This document shows, in pieces, positions 22,191 to 33,234 of a stretch of 64,000 nt of DNA. Each line of letters starts with the position of its first letter. Position 1 is the stretch's first letter. The DNA comes from Macrocystis pyrifera. Lineage: Eukaryota; Sar; Phaeophyceae; Laminariales; Laminariaceae. A program made the position numbers and the translations under genes. A model generated the notes under the pieces. It ran no database searches. It worked only from the letters and a program-made list of their open reading frames with translations, and had not been told where the DNA came from. The stretch lies in NCBI GenBank assembly GCA_031763025.1, contig JASSKH010000014.1:6952633-7016632 (forward strand), read 5' to 3'.

Positions 22191-23960
22191 TGGTATCGAG
22201 TGCATGCTGCCTCTATTAATGCCTGTCCAATAGCAGTAGTAGTACCTGTACCATAAATATACCTATGATGATCCTCAGCCTTATCCGATCCGTTCTTTGT
22301 CGGCGGATCTCTCGCTTCAGACCGTCTTTCCGCGCGGTTTCTTCGCCAGGGCGTTCCCCCTCCACGCCTGAACCACCCGGCGTCGGAGGACCCACCCGCT
22401 CAGCGCCGTGCCGCCCGGGCGAAGCCTTGACGTTGAGATCTACGAAGGAATCTCTGAAAATCCCGGCCCTGTCAGTGCTTTGGGCATGGTCTCTCGACAG
22501 AGGGTATGCATTCGAGTGGTTCTTTACGGCACGTCCTCTCCAAGCTCCGACCCATGGGGAGGGTCAACAACCCGGCCGGCGTCGCCATTGTGGGGGCCTG
22601 CTCGGGTGGCTGTATCTGGGACATCGATGGAACGCCCCGATAGCACGTGCCATACAGGCTTGGATGAGAACTGCTATCCATAAAAACATATGCCAGGATT
22701 AGGGACTCCCACAGGATGCCGGGGATATATTAGAGAGATCGCAGTCACCAACAGCCAGCAGCACTTATGACGGCCTGCAGCACTTATAGTGTGTACGCTA
22801 TCGTACAGCGGCAGCTGCAGTGGACCTGTACTGCGTACGTAGCTGCGGAGATGTACAGCTGCAGCAGGAATGCTACCGCAGCTGCTGTGAAGGCACCTTT
22901 CTACGAAGCTGCGATGTCGACCATTGCGCCATCGCGCACTCCCTGAGTTAGAAGTTACACCGCCTTCTAGGATTCCGCCTGTTTTCAGTCAATCAGCAAG
23001 AAATCGTCAGCATTCTGTCGCATTTCGAACGTTCATGGAGTGTGGAGCGCACGCTCGTAATCTCTTGGAATCGAGTCTCAGTCTCTTCCTCCTCTACATT
23101 TTACGCCCATCATGCAAGTCTGCGACCGGCGGCCGTCCAGGCCGCCGGCGTAGCCCCTTGTAAGTAGTAACAATCGTCGTAGTCGTTGTGGTGTCCGCTA
23201 TTGCTGTTGTTGCCGTCTGCATGCTGCTTCTACCTGGCCAATAGCAGTAGAAAGATAAAGATTCCCTCAACCGTATCTAGTACGTAGCCTGTACATTTAC
23301 AGAATCATTAGTAGTAGTCGTAGTAGTATACCTGGTAGTATCTTGTAGCATGCATGCTGCTTCTACCTTTAATGCATCTACCTGCGTAGTAGTGGTAGTG
23401 CGCACTAAGAGTAACAGTATAGTAGTCATGCCCCCAACCCATGGTACCGCTTGGATGCTACGTTGCCGTTGTATGAAAGTTATGACTATAGTAGCAGTAG
23501 TATTACAGGGGTCCATAGTTAACGGGACCAAATTTTGTTAGTAAAAATAGGAAAATATATAGGTTTTTATGTACATGATAGGTCCTGTTAACTATGGACC
23601 CCCGTAATAGTACTCGTAGTAGGTAGTAGTGTAGTATTTATTCGCGCTAAATCTACTTGTACTGCATCTACGTATTACTGGCAGTGGTGCATAGATAGTG
23701 TAACAGTACAGCAGTCATGCCCCAACCAATAGTACCACGTGGATACTTGACCTCTCTGTTTACCATGAGATTGTCTGTAGTGTATGAACGATTGGCCATG
23801 CCCTAGCAGTAGTACTTAGTAGTATAGTGTACCGGGTAGTATTTTGTAGAGTGCATGCTCCTTCTACCTGTACTACATCTGCGTAGTGGTGGTAGTGGTG
23901 TATTGTAACAGCAAGGTAGTCAACCCATGGCACCGCGTGCATGGTGTAGTTAGTGTAATA
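22190..23960. repeat. degenerate long-period tandem region
   Basis: Segments containing GCATGCTGCTTCTACCT, then a GTAGTAGTGGTAGTG-like tract, then CCCAACCCATGGTACCGC recur at about 23200, 23350-23460, 23640-23750 and 23850-23940, with a weaker one near 22200. Units are about 220-270 bp. The region also includes a GC-richer patch (22280-22690) whose 145-codon frame I do not recognise. Confidence 0.6.
23501..23609 (+). mobile_element. M1 element, TTAAC subtype
   Basis: Ends TTACAGGGGTCCATAGTTAA and TTAACTATGGACCCCCGTAA. It belongs to the subtype with GTTAAC instead of GTAAAT in the arms and interrupts the degenerate tandem region. Confidence 0.9.
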
Positions 23961-24227
23961 TTCACCACAGAAAGAGCAGTGCTCAGTTCCTGCTGACTAT
24001 TACACTGTTATTGCTCTTTCCTTCGAGCAATACGCTAACCCATGGGTCACGTTTTCGCCAAGAACAGCGAATATACGTGCGTTAACTGTGACTCTCTTTT
24101 CGCCTTGCGACGCCCCCGGGATTTCACGCTACCTACATCCCGAAGGGGAACCTTGTATCTATATATGTGTTCTCCGGGACTGCAGCGGCAGGAGGTATCC
24201 GACACGCGCGCGGGGCGTATGATATCA

Positions 24228-24450
24228 CTCCGGGGGGGGGGGGGGGTGTACTCGATAGGAGAGATGTACTCGATCTCATGCATGGTCGTAGTCGTATGAC
24301 CATAGACCCTCGCATCCCTACAATGCCGGGACGGAGCATATAGGGTTTTCACCGACCACGCAGACATTGCTTGCTTGCACCAAGCGCGAAGCGCCGTGAG
24401 GTGTCCGGCGAGTCGCATGAAGGGTGAGCTGCATCCTGTAAGCACCGTTC
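24228..24450 (-). mobile_element. SINE-C 3' half
   Basis: G run of about 15, then TGTACTCGATAGGAGAGATG and the conserved core. It stops after GTGAGCTGCATCCTGTAAGC. Confidence 0.85.
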
Positions 24451-25117
24451 GGCCCTTCATGTTAAACGTACAAACATTCCTTGCATTTGCGTGCGTCCCA
24501 GAGTGATATATGTGCATGCGCGTCTTACCGCTTGCTCCGCTCCCTCAATTAACATCACGGGGGGACATACTTGTACAGCAAGCAAACACACCAGTGGGTA
24601 CTTCGACTTTCAAGAAGAAGGGGTGTGGTGCATACAGGCCGAACACACCCCCTCTGAAACCCTATCGGGAGAGAGACTCCACAGAGCAAAAAATCATCGA
24701 CGGTATAATGCAAAAAGTGGCGGTAGAGGGCGTCATCTCGGGGGGGGGGCAAACGGGCTATAGTAAGACAGGTGTGGTACAGGCCGAAGACACCTCTATC
24801 GCCCCTTTCAGAAGGCGGGAGTCCCGTTTTCGGGACAAACCCCTCGAATATACAGCTAGTTTCCCCCCCCCCCCCAAAACTGGACTGTAATTCTTTTACT
24901 AGGGTTGACGATTACTAGCCTTCGCTTTCAATCCCAGCCAAGGGAAATACATGGCTGCATTGTAGGCGGGTTCAGCCGATCTGGCCTCCCCGTGACTGTA
25001 TGATTGTCTTGGCCTGCCCGCTCTCAAGTCGGGGCATCCACTCTATGAGAACCAATTATGGTATGTGAACGTGGGGGGGATGGATGTTTTTACGTCAATC
25101 GTGGGTTATGATTGCCA

Positions 25118-25119
<2 letters not shown>

Positions 25120-25151
<32 letters not shown>

Positions 25152-25215
25152 TGCCATAGACTATGGTCATACGACTACGGCCATGCACGATATCGAGTAC
25201 ATCCCCCTCCCCCCC
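25120..25215 (+). mobile_element. C run plus SINE-C 3' tip
   Basis: A run of 32 C (25120-25151), then CATAGACTATGGTCATACG through CACGATATCGAGTACATC and a second C-rich tract. The last ~60 bp of SINE-C are therefore bounded by C tracts on both sides. Confidence 0.75.
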
Positions 25216-25317
25216 GAAATAGACGCTTGATACAACCGCACCCGTCGCTCCGTCATTACACGCAAGTAAAATATCTGTTTTTTCGTTTTTTTTTTTCCCT
25301 ACAAGTCATGAGAGCGC

Positions 25318-25440
25318 GTCGACCCAACCCAACCCAACCCTAACCTTAACCCTATACCCAAACCCAACCCAGACTTCAAGACTCGACCTGAGCGCGGCTT
25401 CGCCGCGCGTTTAGGATAATCTGAAGAAGGAGAAGCAAAA
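25318..25440 (+). repeat. family T (telomere-like block plus GC hairpin)
   Basis: GACCCAACCCAACCCAACCC, CTAACCTTAACCC, then TCGACCTGAGCGCGG and the hairpin GCGCGGCTTCGCCGCGCG. Confidence 0.7.
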
Positions 25441-25561
25441 AAATGTGCGGACCCCCTCAATTATCGTAAAAAAAAAACTGGTGTTTTTGTCCTCTTGGTG
25501 CTACAGCAGTCCTCTGTCCCGAAGCAATCCGCCGGAGGATTAAAAAAATATATATGTATAT

Positions 25562-25645
25562 AGAACCGAAGTCCCCTTTTGGGGACAACTCACTCATTCT
25601 CAGGAATTTATACCCAAAACGGGACTCTGCGGTCCTAAGAAAGGG
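25562..25645. mobile_element. M2 fold-back element
   Basis: Arms CCGAAGTCCCCTTTTGGGGA and CCAAAACGGGACTCTGCGG, moderately diverged. Confidence 0.7.
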
Positions 25646-25752
25646 ATGAGAACTGTTCGGAAAAAAAAACAAAAAAACACACGTACGAACGTTCCTCGTA
25701 TTTTGATGCATTAGAGTGGCAAATTTCTGTTGTGTCAGGAACGCGGTCATAA

Positions 25753-25850
25753 CCCCTTCAGTACCGCAGTCCAGTTTCGGGGGACGAACCGCTCACGTTC
25801 CATGTAAGTCTGTCCCTAAAGGCGGGACTGCGGTAACCGAAAAGGGTCAC
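25753..25850. mobile_element. M2 fold-back element
   Basis: ACCCCTTCAGTACCGCAGTC to GGCGGGACTGCGGTAACCG; the second copy within 200 bp. Confidence 0.8.
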
Positions 25851-26945
25851 TCAAAGTCTTCTCGACACGGCGGCCGTCTGTCCCACAAGGTGCACCGCAG
25901 AAAGGCTGTGCTCTCCCCGCAACCTGCCGTGTAGCGAACGGCTCCCGATTTCTGTACGAATACATTAATTTCCTCGGAAAACCTAACGCTGAGCGCTTCT
26001 TGCTGTGGGGGCGCTCTCTTTCAAGACATGCCTTGTATGAGAGGGCCGGTAGCGAAGACGTACCTGGTTTAGTAGTACATGTGGACAAGCTCGAGAGAGC
26101 CCGATGCTTTCAGTGCGCGTACGTGTGTGCTCTTCGCCGGCACACCCGCCTTCGAGACCCCGAGAGAGAACTACAAAAACAACGACACCTTTGGTTCTAC
26201 CAGTCGTCTACGAGCAGCGCCAGCGCCCAGCAGCAGTAAGGGGCAGCTATCATGTTGCGCCCGCGCCGTACGACTCCTTGCACCAACCATCGTAACTCGG
26301 GACCCCAATCATTCTTGCAGCATCGTCCCCCCTACATCACGCAGTCGCCGATGCTGTAATCATCGCCGCTTTTTGGTCGTCAACTTTTCGCCTCTGAAGT
26401 CCCAAGCTTCATCGTCGCAAGTGATACCAGCCCTGAGGTACTCTCGTACAAGTATAACGAAAAAAAAAAAAAAAAGCAGTGCGTACACAGGTAGGTACTG
26501 GGTACGAGCAGCAGGACATGCCCGCACACTACAGCAGGACATGCCCGCACACTACTATTAATAGGCACACTATTAAGAAATAAATCAGGCAGAACTGCAG
26601 GACACAGACCAGGACACGCCGGTGCACGAAACAAACGGGGCAAAACTACAGGACGCAAAAACAGAAACATCAACAAAAAAGAAAAAAGAGAGAGAGAAGC
26701 GTACAGACCGAACAGCAGTAGTAGTATTAGGCCCTCTGATCAGAAAGAGCCTTTTTAACAGTAGTAAGAACGTGAGGCTCAGATTTGTTGACGGACGCCA
26801 GGAAAATCGGATTAACAAGTCACGCTCAGCGGCGAGCGCCACACCAAACCCTACATCATAGCCTACGCTCAAGGTTGTTCAAGGACGGTGGGTGCCACGA
26901 TAAGGCTCCGACTACTGCAGGTCTCATGTTGTGGGGATTGTTATT

Positions 26946-27054
26946 ATTTACGGGGGACCATAGTACATAGGACCAAATAATATTAGTCAAAATAGGTAAT
27001 AATAAAGGTTTTTATGTATACCATAGGTCCTATTAACCATGGACCCCCGTAATA
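26946..27054 (+). mobile_element. M1 palindromic MITE-like element
   Basis: Complete forward copy with ends TTACGGGGGACCATAG and CATGGACCCCCGTAATA. Confidence 0.9.
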
Positions 27055-27059
27055 ATAGC

Positions 27060-28180
27060 CCGGCCATAAATATAAACACTGCCTGCGTACGTACGAAGTC
27101 AAGCGGAGGAAATAAGGGATATCGATCACACTACGTAGCCGAATCTACTGTACCACACTGCTGTGCGTACGGCACTTACGAGTATCTCCACGCACGTAGG
27201 AATGTCAATCCTTTCAATGGCTTATCACAGCACTGGCACTACACGCGGACCACATCATACTGTACTCGGCGTACCCAGACACTGCTGTCCTATTATTAAT
27301 AATACATGTTTCTTACATGCCTACCATAAGCGGGTTATCTATTCCAGGGGAGAAGCTTAGGAAAGTAGGGCCGCGGCAAGAGTATTGGACGGAAAGAAAA
27401 AATAACACAAGAACAAATGTTGCGTACATACTAGTCCACATCTGTACGTAGGTTTACAATCAGTTGTATTAATAGTCCAAAGCAGTATATGCTTCTTTGA
27501 GGATAAAAGCAAAACCAAAATAGCCGGTACGAGGTACTATTAATAGGTACCTGGTAACTGGTAAGGCAGCAGCAGAGCAGCCGCAGCACTTGTACAGCGC
27601 ACTACTGTTCGTGCTGCTGCTACAGAACTGCCGACTGCAGCTCGCCCTAACTGCAGGACGGCCTGGAAAAAAAAAACTTGCTGCAGGTCCGTTGGTGATA
27701 ACTTCACTTTAGCACGTCGGCCCAGACTAACCGGACCCCAGACCTACCGCGGGGGTCCCGTGGCCCCGCAGCGTGCTATGGTGGCGATTTTCTAGGGGGG
27801 GGTCGTGCGGCTCCGCAGCGTGTGTTGAAGGCGTTGAAAACAAAAGAACGGGTGGCCGAGAGGCCAGCCTAGACCAGTCAGACCAGCGACTTGCAGAGGG
27901 GAAAAAAAAAAACTCGGGGCCGTCTTGCGTCAAGGGCGGGTCGACGATTACTACTTGTATACTGCTGCTGTTGGATGCAGGTAGACACTACCAAACAAAA
28001 AAGTCGCGACCGTGATATCGCGAACTGGTATGTACGGTACGTAGGCATACCAAGTACCACACGAGCACACAGCAGTGACGAAAAAAAAACATCGATAAAG
28101 GAAAAGATGAATATTAATAGCATCATTGTGCTGGCTGTATGATACGCACCGAGGTATTATTAATACTTTACATGTATAGT
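27060..28180. other. gene-free stretch
   Basis: No supported gene. Two GGCTCCGCAGCGTG-like segments (27750-27780, 27800-27830) form a short imperfect duplication. Confidence 0.5.
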
Positions 28181-28182
28181 TA

Positions 28183-28382
28183 CATGCTGGGGGGAAAAGG
28201 GACGACACCTCTGTGATCTCACACGGCTTGTTCATAAGGCTGCCTGCCGAGTGTAAACCCCCTCCTCGTAAAAAAAATATTTGGACGTACGTTTGTACCA
28301 GGTATACTATTAATACGAGTTGAGCTGAAAAACTAAAGTTACGCACGAGGTACGTACTCATGATTTAGAAAAAAAAAAACCT
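28183..28382 (+). mobile_element. SINE-A 3' portion
   Basis: Starts within the GGGGGAAAAGGGACGACAC block, keeps CACGGCTTGT and TACGAGTTGAGCTGAAA, and ends in an A run. The tRNA-like head is missing. Confidence 0.65.
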
Positions 28383-28462
28383 GGTGAACAAACATACACC
28401 CTCTGGTAAACTATCATACGTTATTACGCCGCCTTACTTTCGTAGCAGCAGGTTTTAAACTC

Positions 28463-28548
28463 GTTTTGTTAGGACTGCAGTCCCGATTTGGGGGCAAACC
28501 GCTCAAATTCCAAGTGCTCTGTCCACGAAACGGGACTGCACTATTACT
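28463..28548. mobile_element. M2 fold-back element
   Basis: Arms AGGACTGCAGTCCCGATTTG and CACGAAACGGGACTGCA. Confidence 0.75.
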
Positions 28549-28758
28549 ATTAATAACTACTAAAGACCCTCCTCTTTTTTTTGAAGTCCAGCTTGAGAGA
28601 CTGCCGTCCTACTATTAATATTAATAGTGGTAGGGGTTTGATGTGAAGAATACACTATTAATAAGGTTCGGTCATCGCATGCCACTTTCTCGGGATCTCT
28701 GTCGACTCAAGATCTCACTCGAATTTCACATAATAATCAGTCATCAATCATCACTCAC

Positions 28759-28916
28759 CTGATGGTTCCCGCTGCCGCGGCCGCCCCAGCAGCCCAGCAG
28801 CGCCCCGCGCTCTCCCCCCAGGGGGGCCAAGAGTCCTCGTCGGGCGTGGCCCGAGCGAGGCAATGTCGTCCGCTGCAAGCATCGCCGTCTCCTCTTATCT
28901 TATCCATGGCACCGCA

Positions 28917-28949
<33 letters not shown>

Positions 28950-30158
28950 AATGCTGCCGCCGCCGTCGTCCCTACTGCTGTTGCCATTGATGCGATCAAC
29001 AACAACAGCACCAGCAGCAGCAAAAACTGAAGGCGAAAGGAACGAGGGGGTCATCACCACACCGCTGGACTCTTCACAGACCCCGCCGTTAGTACTAGCA
29101 GGAGTCGCAAAAGAAGTGGACGTGGCAGCAACAGCACCACCACCAGCAAGAGTGGTGTCATAAGAACCAGCAGTGGCAGCGTGCAGGCCCACTCCAGAGG
29201 ACGAGGAAAAGCCAGGGGGGGGCGAGAATGATCCCTCATTCGGATCCCCTGCAGCAGCACCAACACCACCAACATCACCACCAGATTCGGGGGGGGGCGG
29301 CGCGGCCGGAAGCGGCGCTAGCCCGGCCACAGCGGGGGGCATCAGAGGGAACCAGGCGTTCTCGGCATCGGAATCAGGGAAGAGGGGGGGCGGTGCCTGT
29401 TCGTGGAGAAATGGGTGCTGGGCCGTTGGGCTGCTGCAGTGGTGGTGGTTGCGGAGGTGAGGGTGGTGGTCGTGGTGGTGGAGGTTTGTTACTTCGTTGT
29501 AGTAAGGGGCCTGCACGAGTCGCCGGTGATGCGACTGTTGCAAGTGGTACGCCTGGACCTCGAAAGGAAGCTTGTGGAAGGGGAGCCGCGATCGCCCCCC
29601 CCACGTCCTCGCGCGCCTCCCCCCGCCACCGCCCCCGCGACCGCTGCCGTTTCCACCGCCGCCTCCCGCACATAAGCACTTGCTGGGGGCGCCAGCACTG
29701 GTGCCGCTGCTGCTGCCGCTGGTGGTGGTGGTGATGGTTGGTCTCGCGGGGATGCTTTTGCTTTCGCTTTGATGTGTCACAACAGCAGTAGGCTGTAGGA
29801 TTGTTGGCGGATCATTTGCTGGCGCAGAGAGAGCAAAAGGAGATGCAGAAGAACAAGCAGCGCCAGCGACTCCACCACCAACGACACCGCGCCCGAGGGC
29901 TTCGGCAGGGGGGCTGGGGGGGTCCTTGGCGAGGTTCAGGGAACGAGGCTCTCCTCGGCCCTTAGCTCGTTGCCTTTGCCGTCCTCCTCCTCCGAAGCAC
30001 AGAGAAGACTGCCAAAAGCTTGAGTTGCCACTATTACTACTACTACTACTACCGAGCGCACTTCCTACGAACCCCCCGTCCTCCTGGCGGATGCCGTGCT
30101 TCTCCTCGGGTCGCGAAAGCCGTGCATGGCGCTCTCTTCCGGTTGCCTGCGGGGCCAT
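28759..30158 (-). CDS. first exon of an unknown low-complexity protein
   Basis: The ATG at 30158 is the first after an in-frame TAA near 30243. The frame stays open for 466 codons plus two bases and ends at a consensus donor, AG|GTGAGT (GT at 28758-28757), whose TGA supplies the apparent stop. The product is biased toward Ser, Gly, Ala and Pro. It has a Gly-rich CAGGGGGNGSGRGGGGGG patch, and a His-rich segment (HHHDHHPHLRNHHHC) after LPFHKLPFEVQAYHLQQ, the least repetitive stretch. A poly-Ser run is encoded by CTG-type triplets at 28915-28960. No known domain is visible. Such composition is common in regulatory proteins, but function cannot be assigned. Later exons should lie below 28.75 kb; I could not find them. 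The opposite-strand frames are shadows. Confidence 0.65.
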
Positions 30159-30349
30159 CCACGGAAGACCTTGGGTCTCGATTGTTGGGTGGCCTTTGCC
30201 AGGAGCTCGCTGCTCGAGTGAAACTTGAGAGCTCTCTCCATGTTAATATGCCCCGTAGCAAAAAAGCAAACTCAAATGTTGGAAACCTTTTACATGACAA
30301 AAAGTGAATTTCACACCAATGAGAATGGGCACTCTAGGCCATACATTGT

Positions 30350-30595
30350 TTCACACTCTGTGACACGATCATCGATCTAGATCTGTCAGGGTGGATACCT
30401 TCCTGGTGTGTGCAATCTAGCTCAAATTGCTCTGTGGGACCGGTATGAGCTGCACGTTATAGGACATGCATCCTGGATCAGGTCCATACTATGCGGATCC
30501 TGCACAACCTCTCACAACCAACGGGAGATGAAGAACTAGATTATCTATACTGCTGTAGATCATGAGCTGCCTGGCCGATGTGCGTAATGATCCGA
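30350..30595 (+). mobile_element. D element, diverged copy
   Basis: Contains GCGGATCCTGCACAACCTCT, AGAACTAGAT and GTAGATCATGAGCTGCC, colinear with the copies at 53.5 and 61.5 kb. The terminal repeats are eroded. Confidence 0.65.
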
Positions 30596-31054
30596 CAAAA
30601 AAAAGAAACATGGATATGAGGTGCAAACAGATTCTGATGCTAGAGGCACCCTATCGCACTGCAAGCAGTAGGAAGCACCGCAGCAGTAGTATTAATAGTA
30701 CATATAGCAGTGATCCCCCCATAAGTAATGCCGGTCGTAGCGCCGGTTTTCCCCGCTTTAAAGTGTCTGTGGAATCGCTTGGTCGTGTTGGTACAGATGG
30801 GACTCACCAAGTAAATAATGTAAGTGTACAACAAACTGCTGTATGTGTGTATTATTAATATTAATAGTACTACCAGTATATTATAGTGAGAGTAGTGAGT
30901 GCTGTTGCGGTAATAATATAGTGGACGGCGGAGTATGGCCGCTATTATTATGGTATACCGGCACTATTTATTTACTAAAATGAAACCACTGAAGTGAACT
31001 GTCTATACGGCACTGCTGTGGAGGGACATACAGTATTTAATACTATACACATAA

Positions 31055-31402
31055 TGCCGGCGTCCCCGGTGGCTTGGTAGGCGGTCCGCGTGCCTGTTGC
31101 CTGTCAAGATCAATTTCGTGGGTTCAAGTCTCACCGAGTGCATGTGCTCATAGGGACTTTTTCTTGCATAAAACATTGATAAGCGGAAAGCGTGCAAGCG
31201 TGAGTTGGCTACATTCGATGAAAATCGACGAGCAGTGGGAATGCTGAACCCTATGCGCGACAAAAAATAAAGGCACGTACCGGGGGGGAGAAAAGGGACG
31301 ACACCCGTGACCACGGCTTGTCCAGAAGATCGTCGAGGGTACAACCGCTCCTAGTGGAACGGCTGGAAAAAGTAAAAGTGACGAAGAACAAAAAAAAAAA
31401 AA
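31055..31402 (+). mobile_element. SINE-A, full length
   Basis: Starts GCCGGCGTCCCCGGTGGC. The A box TGGCTTGGTAGG is at about 31070 and the B box GGGTTCAAGTCTC at about 31120. The body AAAATCGACGAGCAGTGGG and AAAGGCACGTACCGGGGG follows, with a terminal A run. The tail abuts the broken left edge of an M1 copy. Confidence 0.88.
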
Positions 31403-31532
31403 ACCATAGTAAATAAGGACCAAAATAATGTTGTTAATACTCGTACTAATAGTAAAAATAGGGAAACATGCAGGTTTTTGTGTTTACCGTAGGTCCTGTT
31501 TACTATTATTATTATTATGGTCCCCCGTAATA
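31403..31532 (+). mobile_element. M1 element missing its left tip
   Basis: Begins CCATAGTAAATAAGGACC directly after the SINE-A A tail and ends TGGTCCCCCGTAATATT. It carries an extra ATT triplet expansion in the right arm. Confidence 0.8.
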
Positions 31533-31543
31533 TTACACACTGG

Positions 31544-31999
31544 TATTACGGGGGGGCATAGTAAATAGGTCCAAATGTTGTCAATAAAAATTGGTAAATA
31601 TGTAGGTTTTTGTGCATACCATAGATCCTATTTACTATTTTTTTTTTTTTTTTTTTTTTTCATCATCACTTTTACTTTCCAGCCCACTCGTAGGAGGTTT
31701 TACCCTCGACGATCTTCTGGACAAGCCGTGGTCACAGGTGTCGTCCCTTCTCCCCCCCGGTACGTGCCTTTAGTTTTCATCGCGCATAGGGTTCAGCATT
31801 CCCACTGCTCGTCGATTTTCATCGAATGTACAGCTAACTCACGCTCTCGCGCTTTCCGCTAATCAATTTTATGCAAGAAAAAGTCCCTATGAGCATGCAC
31901 TCGGTGAGACTCGAACTCACGAAATTGATCTTGATAGGCTCGCGGACCACCTACCAAGCCACCGGGGACGCCGGTTACCACGGTCCCCCCCCGTAATAG
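31544..31999 (+). mobile_element. M1 element split by a SINE-A insertion
   Basis: The left part runs to TCCTATTTACTA (about 31638) and the right part resumes at ACCACGGTCCCCCCCC near 31976. The gap is filled exactly by a reverse SINE-A. Confidence 0.85.
31638..31974 (-). mobile_element. SINE-A inserted in M1
   Basis: Reverse copy: T run (poly(A) tail), then the body, with the B box at GAGACTCGAACTC (31908-31920) and head end CCACCGGGGACGCCGG. Full length and little diverged. Confidence 0.88.
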
Positions 32000-32117
32000 T
32001 TTTTACAATTAGTATGAATATACTACTGCTGCTGCATACTCATACGTCCGATGCACTATACCGCCGTCCGTGATGAATTTGGTACTACAGTTATAGTGCA
32101 GAGATTGCTCATCAATT

Positions 32118-32152
32118 GACGGATGGCAAGCATAAAATACTAATAATATACT
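32118..32152 (+). mobile_element. family E 3' tip
   Basis: TTGACGGATGGCAAGCATAA followed by AATACTAATAATA, matching the family E end before its (TAA)n tail. Confidence 0.55.
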
Positions 32153-32549
32153 AATTATAATAGATACTGCAATATACCTGGCATTGATATTATTAATAAG
32201 CCACCGTGCTATTTTAGGAGGGGGGGGGGTGAGCATCCCAACTTCAATCACACTATTTTTCCTGTTAACAGGCAGTTAATGATGGATATGAATAACAGCA
32301 ACTAAGCTATACCTGGTACTGCACAGCAGTCATATACCGCCAGGTCCAGCACGCGTAATAATCGTGAGGTGGATCTTCCCCTTCCCCGTCGACATTTATT
32401 TACCCTTCAAACTAAAACCACCACACACACTCTGCTGTGGCCAGGAATATTATAACCGTTCGATTATTCACATCAGAGTACAAACGTTCAATATACTTTA
32501 GACCATACATAGTGGTATACGTTAGAAACACACTGACTTTGATTATCGG

Positions 32550-32935
32550 TAGTACCCTGGTCTGGGTGATTGATCGACATTTTACCGCTATTAATATAGC
32601 TCAGTAGGTAGCACCTTCACATTTGACGTCGTCGAGGACATGCACGGGTGGGTGCGAATCTCACTTCGAACGTTTCTTTTTGTAGAAAAACGCTTGCTGC
32701 GCGTGCGTCCCTGAAAACAATATCTCCCTGGTTCCCCAGGTGTTGAAACGAAACGGGTAAGTCAGAGTACGGCCCCGTATGGTATGCGGTACCGACTCCC
32801 CAAGGATCCCGGCGCCGTTCAGAGGGCGGGGTGAGGAGAGTTATTGTTATGAGGATTACCCTGGGCTGGGCAATCGATCGATATTTTACCCATATTATAA
32901 CTCAGTAGGTAAGACCTTAACACTATCAATATATA
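32550..32935 (+). mobile_element. SINE-B, dimeric tRNA-like repeat
   Basis: Two units begin at TACCCTGGTCTGGGTGATTG (32553) and TACCCTGGGCTGGGCAATCG (about 32857). Each is followed by a tRNA A-box-like TAGCTCAGTAGG or TAACTCAGTAGG. The first unit carries a B-box-like GGGTGCGAATCTCAC. The unit period is about 300 bp. Confidence 0.7.
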
Positions 32936-32982
32936 TATCGCCTCTTACTTATTATTATGCTTGCTTGCTTGCTTGCCGCTCC

Positions 32983-33091
32983 TATTACGGGGGTCCATAG
33001 TTAATAGGACCTATGATATACATAAAAACCTATATATTTACATATTTTTACTAACAAAATTTGGTCCCGTTAACTATGGACCCCCGTAATA
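32983..33091 (-). mobile_element. M1 element, TTAAC subtype
   Basis: Reverse copy from TATTACGGGGGTCCATAG to CTATGGACCCCCGTAATA. Confidence 0.9.
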
Positions 33092-33120
33092 TATAAATCG
33101 AATATGCTTTCGTAAATCAG

Positions 33121-33230
33121 TATTACGGGGGACCATAGAAAATAGGACCAAATATTGTTAGCAAAAAAAAGGAATATATAGGTTTTTGTCTGTACCGTAG
33201 GTCTTATATTTACTATGCCCCCCCGTAATA
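33121..33230 (+). mobile_element. M1 palindromic MITE-like element
   Basis: Forward copy only about 30 bp from the preceding one and in opposite orientation, making a close inverted pair. Confidence 0.9.
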
Positions 33231-33234
33231 GTAT

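Noticed and set aside
22265-22702. 145-codon plus-strand frame in a GC-rich patch
   Set aside because: Competing frames on both strands and no recognised domain; left as unknown.
25840-26239. About 130 codons open on the plus strand (LYEYINFLGKPNAERF and onward)
   Set aside because: No ATG, starts inside an M2 element, and the minus strand is almost as open; I recognise no family, though it is the most protein-like of the unassigned frames.
29228-29734. 168-codon plus-strand frame
   Set aside because: Antisense to the better-supported 30158-28759 exon, which has an ATG and a consensus donor.
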